64,000 bases of DNA, from NCBI RefSeq assembly GCF_013373065.1, contig NZ_JABXIN010000013.1, forward strand, positions 303,962 to 367,961. Reading direction: 5' to 3'. The translations under genes were made by a program, and so were the position numbers. The notes beneath the pieces were generated by a model. That model was not told the DNA's origin, made no database searches, and worked only from the letters and a program-made list of their open reading frames with translations. Origin of the DNA: Algoriphagus sp. Lineage in GTDB: Bacteria; Bacteroidota; Bacteroidia; Cytophagales; Cyclobacteriaceae. Numbering within the stretch: position 1 is the first letter of the stretch; each line of letters starts with the position of its first letter. This document shows positions 33,405 through 42,355 of this stretch, piece after piece.

Positions 33405-35207
33405 TTGGTGAAGCCGCTCTGGAGACTCAATAAATATTTATATAAATACAAGGGCTTGTTGCTTTTGGGTGTGTTTTTTACCGTCATTTCCAACATCTTC
33501 GTAATAATTCCTGCCCAATTGGTTCGATTAGCCATAGATTATGTGGTGGAAAGTTTTTCCATTTTTAAGCCAATTCAGCTGGGTGGAATGGGGGAGTTGG
33601 CCCAGGAAGTTTTTCTAAAATTTGTGTTTGTTTTTGGGTTTTTGATTTTATTGATGGCCCTGTTGCGAGGCTTCTTTCTCTTTTTGATTCGTCAGACGAT
33701 CATCATAATGTCCCGTCGAATTGAGTATGATTTGAAAAATGAGATTTTTGAAAAGTACCAAAATCTGCCGCTGAGTTTTTATCGAAAGAACAGTACGGGC
33801 GATTTGATGGCTCGGATTACAGAGGATGTCAGTCGTGTACGGATGTATTTGGGACCGGCGATCATGTATGGGCTCAATTTGCTGATCTTATTTCCGCTGG
33901 TTATCAGCTACATGGTCATGGTGAATCCGGAATTAACCTTGTACTCACTCTTACCCCTGCCGATCCTTTCTGTCAGTATTTATTTTGTCAATAACCTGAT
34001 TAACGAGCGCTCTGAAAAAATCCAACGGAGCCTTTCTGGGTTAAGCACCTTTGTTCAAGAAGCTTTCTCAGGCATTCGTGTTTTGAAAGCCTTTGTGCGG
34101 GAAAAAGACAGTGTTCGGGATTTTGCTACCGCCAGCGAGGATTACAAGGATAAATCCATCCGCTTAACCAAAGTAAATGCTTTGTTTTTCCCACTGATCA
34201 TGGCTTTGGTAGGGATATCTACGATTTTGACGGTGTATATAGGAGGTCTCCAAGTAATCAATGGAGAAATCGGTTATGGTGTGATCGCGGAATTTATTTT
34301 GTACGTGAACATGCTTACATGGCCAGTCACTTCCTTGGGTTGGGTTACAAGTATTGTACAACGGGCTGCGGCATCTCAGGCTAGAATCAATGAATTCCTA
34401 GATGAGAAAAATGAAATTCAAAGTACCCAGGACATGAGAGAACCTATTCATGGGAAAATTACTGTTCGGGATGTGTCCTTTGTTTATCCAGACTCCGGAG
34501 TTCGAGCCTTGGATCATGTTAGTTTCGAGATACAAGCCGGTCAAACTTTGGGAATTATTGGAACTACAGGCTCGGGTAAGTCTACTATTGCCAACCTCCT
34601 AATGCGCATGTATGATCCAACTTCCGGAGAAATATTGATTGATGACCAGCCTATCCAGGAATTCAACATCTCATTTCTAAGAAAAAATATTGGATACGTT
34701 CCACAAGACGTGTTTCTCTTTTCGGATACGATCGCTAATAATATTGCCTTTGGTGTGGATCATCCCAATGATCAATTGATTCAGCAGGCAGCCAAAGATG
34801 CCGATGTGTACCAGAATATTGTAGACTTCCCCAAAGGCTTTGATACCATGTTGGGAGAACGGGGGATTACCTTATCCGGAGGGCAAAAGCAACGGGTATC
34901 AATCGCTCGTGCCATAGCCAAAGAACCTCAGATTTTAATTTTGGACGACTGTCTTTCAGCGGTTGATACTAAGACTGAAAACTCCATTCTTAATTCCCTC
35001 AAAAAAATCATGAAGGACCGAACCTCGGTGATTATTTCCCACCGGGTTTCTTCTGCCAAATTAGCAGATCATATCATCGTATTAGATGATGGTAAAATCA
35101 TTGAGCACGGTAACCACCAAACCTTGATGGCCCAAAAGGGAACCTATGCTGAACTCTACGAAAAGCAAACTCAAGCGGGTGAGTCTGTAGAGTCCGAAAT
35201 GGAATAA
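33405..35207 (+). CDS. ABC exporter, fused permease and ATPase (MsbA/multidrug type)
   Basis: The 600-residue protein has six transmembrane segments within residues 15-320 and one nucleotide-binding domain from about 350. That domain shows Walker A G-T-T-G-S-G-K-S-T, the Q-loop Y-V-P-Q-D, signature L-S-G-G-Q-K-Q-R and Walker B I-L-I-L-D-D, ending with an H-R switch region. In the Walker B segment the usual catalytic Glu is replaced by Asp followed by Cys (L-D-D-C-L-S), which occurs in heterodimeric ABC exporters with one weak site. It exports a lipid or hydrophobic compound. The start is TTG at 33405 or GTG at 33408; no nearby ATG exists. Confidence 0.92.
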   Translation: MVKPLWRLNKYLYKYKGLLLLGVFFTVISNIFVIIPAQLVRLAIDYVVESFSIFKPIQLGGMGELAQEVFLKFVFVFGFLILLMALLRGFFLFLIRQTIIIMSRRIEYDLKNEIFEKYQNLPLSFYRKNSTGDLMARITEDVSRVRMYLGPAIMYGLNLLILFPLVISYMVMVNPELTLYSLLPLPILSVSIYFVNNLINERSEKIQRSLSGLSTFVQEAFSGIRVLKAFVREKDSVRDFATASEDYKDKSIRLTKVNALFFPLIMALVGISTILTVYIGGLQVINGEIGYGVIAEFILYVNMLTWPVTSLGWVTSIVQRAAASQARINEFLDEKNEIQSTQDMREPIHGKITVRDVSFVYPDSGVRALDHVSFEIQAGQTLGIIGTTGSGKSTIANLLMRMYDPTSGEILIDDQPIQEFNISFLRKNIGYVPQDVFLFSDTIANNIAFGVDHPNDQLIQQAAKDADVYQNIVDFPKGFDTMLGERGITLSGGQKQRVSIARAIAKEPQILILDDCLSAVDTKTENSILNSLKKIMKDRTSVIISHRVSSAKLADHIIVLDDGKIIEHGNHQTLMAQKGTYAELYEKQTQAGESVESEME

Positions 35208-35278
35208 GTATCTAATAACCTGTTTTTCAGCAGATTTTTTTCTAACTTATTATTCTAAACCAATTGAAATTTTTAGCT

Positions 35279-35596
35279 ATGGAAAAGGATAAAAAAGGGA
35301 TACAGGAAATCGAACAGACTCTGCAGGAAATTGGGCATAAGATCGAGGAACTCATTCAAAAAGGAGCCGATGCGAGTGCCGATGTGAAAGTAGAAATCGA
35401 GAAAAAAATTGCGGCCTTAAAGGAAAACAAAACGACCTTAGAAGAAGAGCTGCGGAAAGGTAAAGCACTGTTGGAAAAAGAGTTTAATGAAAAGCGGGAA
35501 GAATATGAGCCTCGTCTAAAGGAATCAAAAGGATTTTTAAAAGAGGGGTTCAGGCAAATTGGATTAGCTTTTCAAGCACTTTTTGGAAAGAAATGA
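35279..35596 (+). CDS. Small coiled-coil protein of unknown function
   Basis: The 105-residue protein is nearly all charged helix: Glu/Lys-rich heptads over about residues 5-85, then G-F-L-K-E-G-F-R-Q-I-G-L-A-F-Q-A-L-F-G-K-K, an amphipathic tail that could touch membrane. It has no signal peptide, cysteine or catalytic motif. I chose the ATG at 35279 over an in-frame TTG 15 bases earlier because the latter adds only K-F-L-A. It follows the ABC exporter by 71 bases on the same strand and is closed by a strong terminator, so it may share the exporter's transcript. I do not recognise the family. Confidence 0.65.
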   Translation: MEKDKKGIQEIEQTLQEIGHKIEELIQKGADASADVKVEIEKKIAALKENKTTLEEELRKGKALLEKEFNEKREEYEPRLKESKGFLKEGFRQIGLAFQALFGKK

Positions 35597-35601
35597 TTCT
35601 A

Positions 35602-35635
35602 AAAAATAAAAGGCCGGTTTTTCCGGCCTTTTTTT
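35602..35635. terminator. Bidirectional terminator
   Basis: A 10-bp stem AAAAGGCCGG (35608-35617) / CCGGCCTTTT (35623-35632) has an A-run before and a T-run after it. It serves the convergent coiled-coil gene (plus) and parvulin gene (minus) alike. Confidence 0.9.
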
Positions 35636-37001
35636 ATCGTTGACTAAGTGCATTACAGCGATCATAGGAAGGATCGATATCAATAAATACATCCTCTTTC
35701 GCGGTGACAAACCAACTCCCCAATAGCTCATCCTCTTTTTTACGAAGAGCCGCAGCTTTCATTTTTTCATAATCATCGTTGAGATTTGCCCGGTGTGCAG
35801 GGTATTTGGCTTGATAATACAGAATTCGGATTTTGGTTCCTTCCCTAGGATCTTCGAAACGAATAGGCTTGGTAATAGAGCCTACATCCATACTGTCGAT
35901 GGTGAAATACAAAACTGGATCTTCCAATGTTCGAAGCGTCAAACGATTGGAGCTTGTTCCAGGATCGGTAAAAAATCCCCCGTTATCAGAAGTAGCTCGG
36001 TCATCAGAGTAATCTTTAGCAGCTTTCGCAAACTCAATGTCTCCATCCATGATTTCCGTTCGAAGACTATCCAAATAACGCTCAGTACGCATAATGTCTT
36101 CCTCGCTAGCCTTTGGGATTCTTAAGATATGGCGGGTATTGTAGGTGTTTCCACGGATCTCAAGAAGTTGAATCATATGAAAACCAAACTGTGTTTCAAC
36201 AGGGTCACTGATTTCTCCTTGTCGAAGCCCCAATGCGGTTGATTCGTATTCAGGTGCCAATTGACCTCGTCCAAAAAATCCAAGATCCCCACCTTGGGCA
36301 GCTGAACCGGGATCTTCTGAGTATCTCCTCGCCAAATCTGCAAAGTCAGCCCGACCTGCTAAAATGTCTTCCTTAAATTTGAACAGCTGATCGTAAATTT
36401 CCTGTTTGGTTCGCTCATTTACCTCAGGCTTTTTTACAATTTGACCTACGGTAACTTCAGCAGAAAAGAAAGGTAAAGAGTCAGTCGGAATACTTTCGAA
36501 AAAGGCTTTTACCTCAGCAGGTGAGACCGTCACACCTTCTGTAATTTTATCCCTCATTCGTTGTACGATCAATTGCTCCTCAATGACATCGTACATCTCA
36601 GATTTTAACTGATCAGCCGTTTTGCCATACATCTGCAAAATCATATTCTCATCTCCTCCGATTTGCTGGAGGACCATTTGGAAGCGGTTTTCGGTTTGTA
36701 ATTCCACTTCTGCATCAGTCACTACTACCGAGTCAATTTCGGCCTTTGCGACCATGAGCTTGTTAATGAGTAAAGACTCAAAAACTTCGCATCGGGTAGG
36801 AGGGGTGATTCCTTGTTGAGATTGAGCGATCGCCTCGATATAGGTACGTTGTACATCGGATTCCAAGACGATATTATTATCAACTTTTGCTACGATTTTG
36901 TCTAATACTTGACCAGTAGTGGCACCTTCTTCTTGGGCCAAGACAGGTTGTAGGCAAAAGATAATACTAATAGCTAGGAGTGTATGGTTTAGTTTACTCA
37001 T
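35634..37001 (-). CDS. SurA-like periplasmic peptidyl-prolyl isomerase
   Basis: The 455-residue protein has a signal peptide (about 1-22, L-A-Q-E), a SurA-type N-terminal chaperone region (about 30-170), and two parvulin domains (about 180-280 and 285-395). The first shows Y-S-E-D-P-G-S-A-A-Q-G-G-D-L-G-F-F and F-G-F-H-M-I-Q; the second D-Y-S-D-D-R-A-T-S-D-N-G-G-F-F. It probably helps fold outer-membrane proteins. It lies 30 bases after a second, larger parvulin gene on the same strand, and the two form an operon. With no experimental link to SurA I leave the symbol empty. Confidence 0.9.
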   Translation of the reverse strand: MSKLNHTLLAISIIFCLQPVLAQEEGATTGQVLDKIVAKVDNNIVLESDVQRTYIEAIAQSQQGITPPTRCEVFESLLINKLMVAKAEIDSVVVTDAEVELQTENRFQMVLQQIGGDENMILQMYGKTADQLKSEMYDVIEEQLIVQRMRDKITEGVTVSPAEVKAFFESIPTDSLPFFSAEVTVGQIVKKPEVNERTKQEIYDQLFKFKEDILAGRADFADLARRYSEDPGSAAQGGDLGFFGRGQLAPEYESTALGLRQGEISDPVETQFGFHMIQLLEIRGNTYNTRHILRIPKASEEDIMRTERYLDSLRTEIMDGDIEFAKAAKDYSDDRATSDNGGFFTDPGTSSNRLTLRTLEDPVLYFTIDSMDVGSITKPIRFEDPREGTKIRILYYQAKYPAHRANLNDDYEKMKAAALRKKEDELLGSWFVTAKEDVFIDIDPSYDRCNALSQR

Positions 37002-37031
37002 TGTAAATATGAAAGGGCTAAGTCAGGGTGA

Positions 37032-39026
37032 TTATTGATTCAAAGCAATAAACGCTTCTTCTTTGACTTCTTCGTTGATTTGAACAGGGTATTTTCCCCG
37101 TAAGGATTGGATCAATTGCTCATCCAAATATTCTTGATAATCGCGGATAACCAAACCTCTGGTCTCCTCGAATTTTTTGGGGCCTTCAGGAAACTTTTCC
37201 CCCAATAGAACCAAGTGCAAATGTCCATCAATTTCCAATTCCTGGTACTTTTGAGATAAGTCAACCTTCGAAAGAACCGGGTGCTCAGGTATCTCTATAA
37301 TTCCGGATTGCATCTGAAATGCTAAAGGAGTATTTTCCTCGAAGTTTGTTCGAAAGTTCGAAACTAATTCTTCCGAATAACTCTGGTTCTGAAGCGAATT
37401 TTTTGCTGCCGCCAATCGGTTCATATCCAATACCTTTACGATAAGGGCTTCGGATCGTTCTTTCCAGAAATAGTTTTTCTGGTGATTTTCAAAGTATTGT
37501 TTTTGACCTAGGGAATCTTGAATACCTTTTTGCCAAACTTCTTCATTCATTAGTGAAAAAAGCAAAATTCCATCTCGATATTCCTTAAGGAGCATTTGAT
37601 ATTCGAGGTTATTACTTGCCAAATCCTTCTCTTCCAAATCCGCTAAGACATAAGAGGCAAAGCGATCAAACCAAAGATCGAAGTTTTTACCAGTTGAATT
37701 TAAAGGTTGTTCTTGCTCCTGAACGAATTTTAGAAAATCCTCAACTTGGTAGGCTTTTGATCCTGCTTCAAATAAAAACTCAGATCTCCATCCATTATTG
37801 TCAATCTCTGTTTCAAAATTATTGGGTGAAATTGGATTGAGAGCCTGTTCCAGGTTGCTGACCATTTCTACATTTTCCTGAAAACCATATCGGGACTTTT
37901 GAATGGCAAGTTCCTGGGAATGTATCATGGAAGATCGAGAATCTCTCAGGATTCGGGATCGAATCATAGGTTCCATTTGTTCAAAGGAATCCATAGGTTT
38001 TTTACCCTCTAAGCGAAGTATATGGTAGCCAAATCGGGTTTTTACCGGAGGGGAAACTTCTCCCTCTTCAGTAAGTGAGAAGGCTGCCATTTCAAATTCA
38101 GGAATCATGTTGCCTACAGAAAACCAAGGCAATAAACCACCCTTCTGATTGGTTCCGGGATCCTCTGAGTAGTTACTTACAATTTCCTCCCATTGAGTAG
38201 TAGGTTTTTGGATTTCTGTATAGATATCGGAGATTTTTCTTCTGGCTCTATCTTCAGCAAGGGTATCCGATTCATCAACCCGAACCAAGATATGGGATAC
38301 TTGAACTTGACCGGGATTAGCCCGTCGGTCTTGAACTTGAATAATGTGATATCCAAAACTAGTCAACACAGGATCCGATACTTCCCCGGACTGCAGCATG
38401 TAGGCAGCGTCCTCAAAAGGCTGAACCATTTGAAGTGCTGTAAAATATCCCAAGTCTCCCCGGTTGCTTTTTGCAGAAGGATCCTCTGAATATTCGACAG
38501 CCAAATCATTGATTGAAGCTCCGTTTTGGATGTCCCCTTTCAGTTTGATGGCCATTTTTAAAACAGCTATCGAATCATCCGCACTGGCATTTGGGGGGAA
38601 TCGAAGTAAAATATGGCTAGCACGGATAACTTCCTGCATTCGGGAATAGGCTTTCCGTAACTCTCCTTCTTCCAAAGAGTTTTTAATCAAATACGGGGCT
38701 TTCAGTTGCTCTTTGAAGGATTCAAATTCCCGCTGAAATTCGGTGGTTTGGTGTAGGCCTTGTGCTTCCGCTTCGGTGACTTTGAGTTTGTAATTAATAA
38801 ATAGCTCGAGATTGTCCTCGAATTCTTCTCTGGAAAGTGCTCCTGCATTTCCTTCTGAATTGATGCCTTTGCCCACCAAATAGATAAACTCATTGAGTGA
38901 GATTTCCTGATTGCCTACTGTCAATAATGGCTTATTTTGGGCTATAGAAGCCTGTATTGTAGCCCCCAATAGAGTAAAAGCAACCGCAAGGTTAAAAAGA
39001 AGGGCCGAAAAAGACCGATAGATCAT
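37032..39026 (-). CDS. Large periplasmic peptidyl-prolyl isomerase (parvulin)
   Basis: The 664-residue protein has a signal peptide (about 1-29, A-S-I-A-Q), an N-terminal helical region, two parvulin domains (about 133-233 and 240-345; R-A-S-H-I-L-L-R-F and V-S-H-I-L-V-R-V openings, F-G-Y-H-I-I-Q and F-G-Y-H-I-L-R closings), and a long C-terminal region of about 300 residues without recognised motifs. It is probably a periplasmic foldase and chaperone for outer-membrane or T9SS cargo proteins. It is first in a two-gene operon with the SurA-like gene. A TAnnTTTG -7 element lies 35 bases before the start. Confidence 0.88.
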   Translation of the reverse strand: MIYRSFSALLFNLAVAFTLLGATIQASIAQNKPLLTVGNQEISLNEFIYLVGKGINSEGNAGALSREEFEDNLELFINYKLKVTEAEAQGLHQTTEFQREFESFKEQLKAPYLIKNSLEEGELRKAYSRMQEVIRASHILLRFPPNASADDSIAVLKMAIKLKGDIQNGASINDLAVEYSEDPSAKSNRGDLGYFTALQMVQPFEDAAYMLQSGEVSDPVLTSFGYHIIQVQDRRANPGQVQVSHILVRVDESDTLAEDRARRKISDIYTEIQKPTTQWEEIVSNYSEDPGTNQKGGLLPWFSVGNMIPEFEMAAFSLTEEGEVSPPVKTRFGYHILRLEGKKPMDSFEQMEPMIRSRILRDSRSSMIHSQELAIQKSRYGFQENVEMVSNLEQALNPISPNNFETEIDNNGWRSEFLFEAGSKAYQVEDFLKFVQEQEQPLNSTGKNFDLWFDRFASYVLADLEEKDLASNNLEYQMLLKEYRDGILLFSLMNEEVWQKGIQDSLGQKQYFENHQKNYFWKERSEALIVKVLDMNRLAAAKNSLQNQSYSEELVSNFRTNFEENTPLAFQMQSGIIEIPEHPVLSKVDLSQKYQELEIDGHLHLVLLGEKFPEGPKKFEETRGLVIRDYQEYLDEQLIQSLRGKYPVQINEEVKEEAFIALNQ

Positions 39027-39060
39027 GAATTGTTGAGCTTTCTATTTCACTGCAATGTTA

Positions 39061-39068
39061 CAAAAATA
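39061..39068 (-). promoter_or_regulatory. -7 element of the parvulin operon
   Basis: Read on the minus strand this is TATTTTTG, a perfect TAnnTTTG match, ending 34 bases before the ATG of the gene at 37032-39026. A clear TTTG -33 element was not seen. Confidence 0.5.
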
Positions 39069-39115
39069 TGAGGATTTTGGGTGAAATGCCCGAGCTTCCA
39101 GTGATTTAACAAGAA

Positions 39116-39529
39116 TTAGGAGCCAAAAAATTTTGTCAATCTGCAGGTATTGGTGCCTTCTTGGGATTCAAATTCGATTTCATCCATAATCTTTTTTACT
39201 AATATGATCCCTAAACCACCCTTTCTTTTCTCAGAAACGACCGTTTTCAAATCAGGGGCTTCATAGTCAAGAATGTTAAAAGCCTTGCCTCGATCTTGGA
39301 TTTCGAAAATCACCCGATCTTCTTCATTGATTAAGTTTAAGGAGATTTGCTCCTGTTCATTACACTGATGAGAGTGAATAATCAGGTTTGCGCATACTTC
39401 TTCTACTGCCAAGGTTACTTGGTGCCTGTCCTTTTCTGAAAGTTTTATTTGAGAAAGGTTCTTGTTCAGAAATTTCCTCAATTCCGAAAGGGCAGTGGTT
39501 TGACAGAAAAGCTGAATTTTATGCTCCAT
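39116..39529 (-). CDS. Anti-sigma factor kinase of the RsbW/SpoIIAB type
   Basis: The 137-residue protein is a GHKL ATPase domain. The N-box is E-E-V-C-A-N-L-I-I-H-S near residues 47-57, and the G-box is K-G-G-L-G-I-I-L-V-K-K near 103-113. In partner-switching systems this kinase binds and holds a sigma factor or another target, and phosphorylates its STAS antagonist. The STAS gene is directly upstream (3 bases) and the activating phosphatase lies before that. No sigma factor gene is nearby, so the target is unknown. It may instead control a non-sigma output. Confidence 0.88.
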   Translation of the reverse strand: MEHKIQLFCQTTALSELRKFLNKNLSQIKLSEKDRHQVTLAVEEVCANLIIHSHQCNEQEQISLNLINEEDRVIFEIQDRGKAFNILDYEAPDLKTVVSEKRKGGLGIILVKKIMDEIEFESQEGTNTCRLTKFFGS

Positions 39530-39532
39530 GGC

Positions 39533-39868
39533 TTACTTATCGTTCAAGGCAGCTTCTTTGTTTGGGAAAATCGGAATTAAGCGATCCAATCCTAGAATCT
39601 TAAAAACTTCCAATACCCGAGGGCTCAAGGAGAAAATCTTCAGGCTTACTCCTCTTTCCTGAAAATCCTCTAGGTAAGACATAAATACCCCGAGACCGGC
39701 AGAGGAAATGTATTCGATGAAGGACCCGTCCACAAGAATTGATTTAGCTCCTTCCTCAAGCAATTTCCGGATGGATTCATCTAGTTGGACGGAGTTACTT
39801 GCATCAATTTCTCCTTTGGGTATTAAAATGTGGTTTGGGTTCTCCAGTTGGGTTTCTATGGATAGCAT
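39533..39868 (-). CDS. STAS-domain anti-sigma factor antagonist
   Basis: The 111-residue protein is a single STAS domain. The phosphorylation segment I-S-S-A-G-L-G is at residues 54-60, with Ser56 the likely phosphosite by analogy with SpoIIAA/RsbV. When dephosphorylated it would bind the neighbouring kinase and free that kinase's target. It stands 10 bases after the phosphatase gene and 3 bases before the kinase gene, so all three are co-transcribed and probably produced in related amounts. Confidence 0.92.
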   Translation of the reverse strand: MLSIETQLENPNHILIPKGEIDASNSVQLDESIRKLLEEGAKSILVDGSFIEYISSAGLGVFMSYLEDFQERGVSLKIFSLSPRVLEVFKILGLDRLIPIFPNKEAALNDK

Positions 39869-39878
39869 ATCTTCTTAC

Positions 39879-41942
39879 TTAATTGAATTTTACAACCATT
39901 AAGGAATAATCATCATCGATAAGTCCATCCCCGCCTACAAAGTCATGTAGGGTATCGATCAGTTTGGTTTGAATTTCTCGTGGGGATAGGTATTGGTTCA
40001 TTTCCACAAGGGCTCGGATTCTTTCAAATCCAAATTGCTGTGATTTTTGATTTTTGGCTTCTACAATTCCATCGGTGAAGAGGACTAAAATGTCTCCTGA
40101 ATGATATGTAAACTCTTTTTCCTCAACGTGTTTTTCATAGTGCATGTTTCTTAAAATTCCCAATCCCAAGCCCCCGATTTCAAGATATTTTGCTTTTTGA
40201 TCTCCCGAACGGTATAAAAGTGTGGGCACATGCCCTGCGCGGGCATGACAAACCTGATGGTTTTGGGTATCAATAATAAAAATAGACGCTGTAATGAAGT
40301 GATTTCGCTCCAAGCATCGGCTTAATGCGGCATTCGAGCGGGTCATAAATTCTTTTGGACTCAAGTTGAGTTGAATCAAGCTTTGAAAAACCCCTTTCAT
40401 TTGAGCCATATGGAATGCCGCAGAAGTTCCTTTCCCGGAAACGTCACCTATGATGAAAACGAAGCGATTTTGATCCAATTGGAAGGTGTCGTAATAATCC
40501 CCTCCAACTTCATCGGCAGCATTGGAATAGGCACAGATTTCGAAAGCCTGATTGTGATCGAGTTCATTGGGAAGAAGAGCTTTCTGTACCCGCTGGGCAA
40601 TTTTCAATTCCTCTTGGTATCGCTCATTTTGGATTGCCTGATTGAGGAGCCGGTGGTTTTCTACGGAGATGCTCGCCTGTCGGGAAAAAGTCTCGATGAT
40701 CGTCACCATTTCCTTATTAAACCCATCCTTTAGTTCTTTGCAAAGCACCAATCGACCGATAACAGCTTTATTGACTACCAGTGGAACAAGAAGAAGCGAT
40801 CCAAATTTTGGGTGCTTGATTTTTAGCGGTAAAGGGCTTAAAAGTTCTGCTTTGGTATCTTTTGCCCAGTTTTGGGCAGAAGTATTGGACTCAATAAGCT
40901 CTGCCAATTCCTCTCGTTCCTTAGATTCTATCCAACGCTCTTGAAGAACAGCTTGATTCCGTTCCGATTGATATAACTCCAGCCAGGCTCCATCTGCAAA
41001 AGAAGCGCTCATGGAGGAGTCCAATAAGATGTCCAACACCTTTTCTTCATCCTCGTCCGGTTGGATGGATTGACTTAATCGCTGGAAGTTGATGGCCTCG
41101 GTCAGCTTCTGTTCGAATACGGAAGAGGTAGGTAGATTAAATAGGGTGACTAAAAAGCTGAAAAGGGCATAAATGAGGATAAATACAAATAAGGAAATCA
41201 GAAACAGGTTGTCCAGTAGATTGATGGGGTACGTTTGCTGAGCACTTGAATAAGCATTTGTCTGAAGAAATAAATACACCGAGCAGACGATAATCAATGC
41301 CAAGAATAGCAAGGATTTCCATTTTTCCTTAAAGGTTAAATAGGGAATCCATTTCAGGTTTACGGATAGAAAACCTCCAAGAATGGTAAGGATAACAAAG
41401 CCAAAAATAAAGCTGTAGCCAAAGGTGTTTTGGCTGAAAAAAACAAAGAACATCGCGAATAACAGCCCGATTTCATAGGTCTGCCATTGCTGAACTACCT
41501 GCTTTGTTTTTTGATAGAGGATTAATTTTTTCCAGAGAAGGGTGGTAGATATCAAAAAAATGGAAATCAGCGCGAAATGAACATGATAAAAGAAATTCCG
41601 AAGGAAAGGCTCTTGGCCCAGTTTGCTATCCCCCAAAAATTGATAAAAAAGCTGAATGACAAGGAAGGCTGCCGATGCGAAAATTCCAGTGGAAGCAGCG
41701 CGCCACAAGAGATTTATAAATTCATTTTGGGTGTTTTTCTGAAGGTTGTAATTATAAAACAGGTAAACCGTCAAAAAGAAAAGGATTTCTAGAATCCAGG
41801 TGAATTCGGGGGCAATTCCCGAATTTAGGTTATTGATAACGCCGAATAAGCGAACTAAATCCACAAATAGGAGCGCAAGCCAAACCAAAATGGAAAGCAA
41901 CAGGCTCAGTCTTCCGATATGTATGGAGGGAAGTTTGATCAT
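39879..41942 (-). CDS. Membrane-bound SpoIIE/RsbU-type PP2C phosphatase with GAF domain
   Basis: The 687-residue protein has about seven to eight hydrophobic segments in residues 10-275, then a GAF-like domain (about 285-435), a short helical linker (about 437-460) and a PP2C_SpoIIE phosphatase (about 470-687). The phosphatase shows its metal-binding residues in E-V-G-G-D-Y-Y-D and I-G-D-V-S-G-K-G, and later A-R-A-G-H and F-T-D-G-I-V-E. It should dephosphorylate the STAS protein encoded 10 bases downstream in response to a membrane or small-molecule signal. It is first in the three-gene module. Confidence 0.92.
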   Translation of the reverse strand: MIKLPSIHIGRLSLLLSILVWLALLFVDLVRLFGVINNLNSGIAPEFTWILEILFFLTVYLFYNYNLQKNTQNEFINLLWRAASTGIFASAAFLVIQLFYQFLGDSKLGQEPFLRNFFYHVHFALISIFLISTTLLWKKLILYQKTKQVVQQWQTYEIGLLFAMFFVFFSQNTFGYSFIFGFVILTILGGFLSVNLKWIPYLTFKEKWKSLLFLALIIVCSVYLFLQTNAYSSAQQTYPINLLDNLFLISLFVFILIYALFSFLVTLFNLPTSSVFEQKLTEAINFQRLSQSIQPDEDEEKVLDILLDSSMSASFADGAWLELYQSERNQAVLQERWIESKEREELAELIESNTSAQNWAKDTKAELLSPLPLKIKHPKFGSLLLVPLVVNKAVIGRLVLCKELKDGFNKEMVTIIETFSRQASISVENHRLLNQAIQNERYQEELKIAQRVQKALLPNELDHNQAFEICAYSNAADEVGGDYYDTFQLDQNRFVFIIGDVSGKGTSAAFHMAQMKGVFQSLIQLNLSPKEFMTRSNAALSRCLERNHFITASIFIIDTQNHQVCHARAGHVPTLLYRSGDQKAKYLEIGGLGLGILRNMHYEKHVEEKEFTYHSGDILVLFTDGIVEAKNQKSQQFGFERIRALVEMNQYLSPREIQTKLIDTLHDFVGGDGLIDDDYSLMVVKFN

Positions 41943-42046
41943 GGATTATTCATCCCAATATTACTCAAAGGGATTGGAAAAATTCGGGGGAAACCTAAAA
42001 TGCTAACTCCAAGGGTGTTAAAAAATTTTAATGGCTTCCAATTTTT

Positions 42047-42352
42047 TTACAAACAGACTAAGTCAAGCACTAAATCCTTTCCAAAGCGTTCTTCGATTAA
42101 TTGTAGGATTTTACTTTTATTCATTTGTATTTCCCGTTTTATAGGCCCAGAGGTCAGTTTCACAAAGAGCTTTTTATCCTTGATAAATACCGATTGGGTT
42201 CGATCTGCAATCGTCTTACCTACGAGCTCGCCCCATTCATGAATAAGTGATTTTTCACGGTATTTTCCTTCAAGCCTATATGCTTTCAATAATTCCTGGA
42301 AGGCTTCTTCCAAAGGTGCCGCTTCTTTTTTTCGTTCTGAGAATGATGCCAT
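42047..42352 (-). CDS. DUF721-family protein
   Basis: The 101-residue protein has the DUF721 pattern: an N-terminal helix (L-E-E-A-F-Q-E-L-L-K-A-Y), then W-G-E-L-V-G-K-T-I-A-D-R-T and a V-F-I-K-D-K-K-L-F-V-K-L-T-S strand pair. The family occurs next to replication genes in some bacteria and is suspected of nucleic-acid binding, but its role is not established. Its start lies 3 bases after the stop of hemW, so the two are co-transcribed. Confidence 0.82.
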   Translation of the reverse strand: MASFSERKKEAAPLEEAFQELLKAYRLEGKYREKSLIHEWGELVGKTIADRTQSVFIKDKKLFVKLTSGPIKREIQMNKSKILQLIEERFGKDLVLDLVCL

Positions 42353-42355
42353 CGG

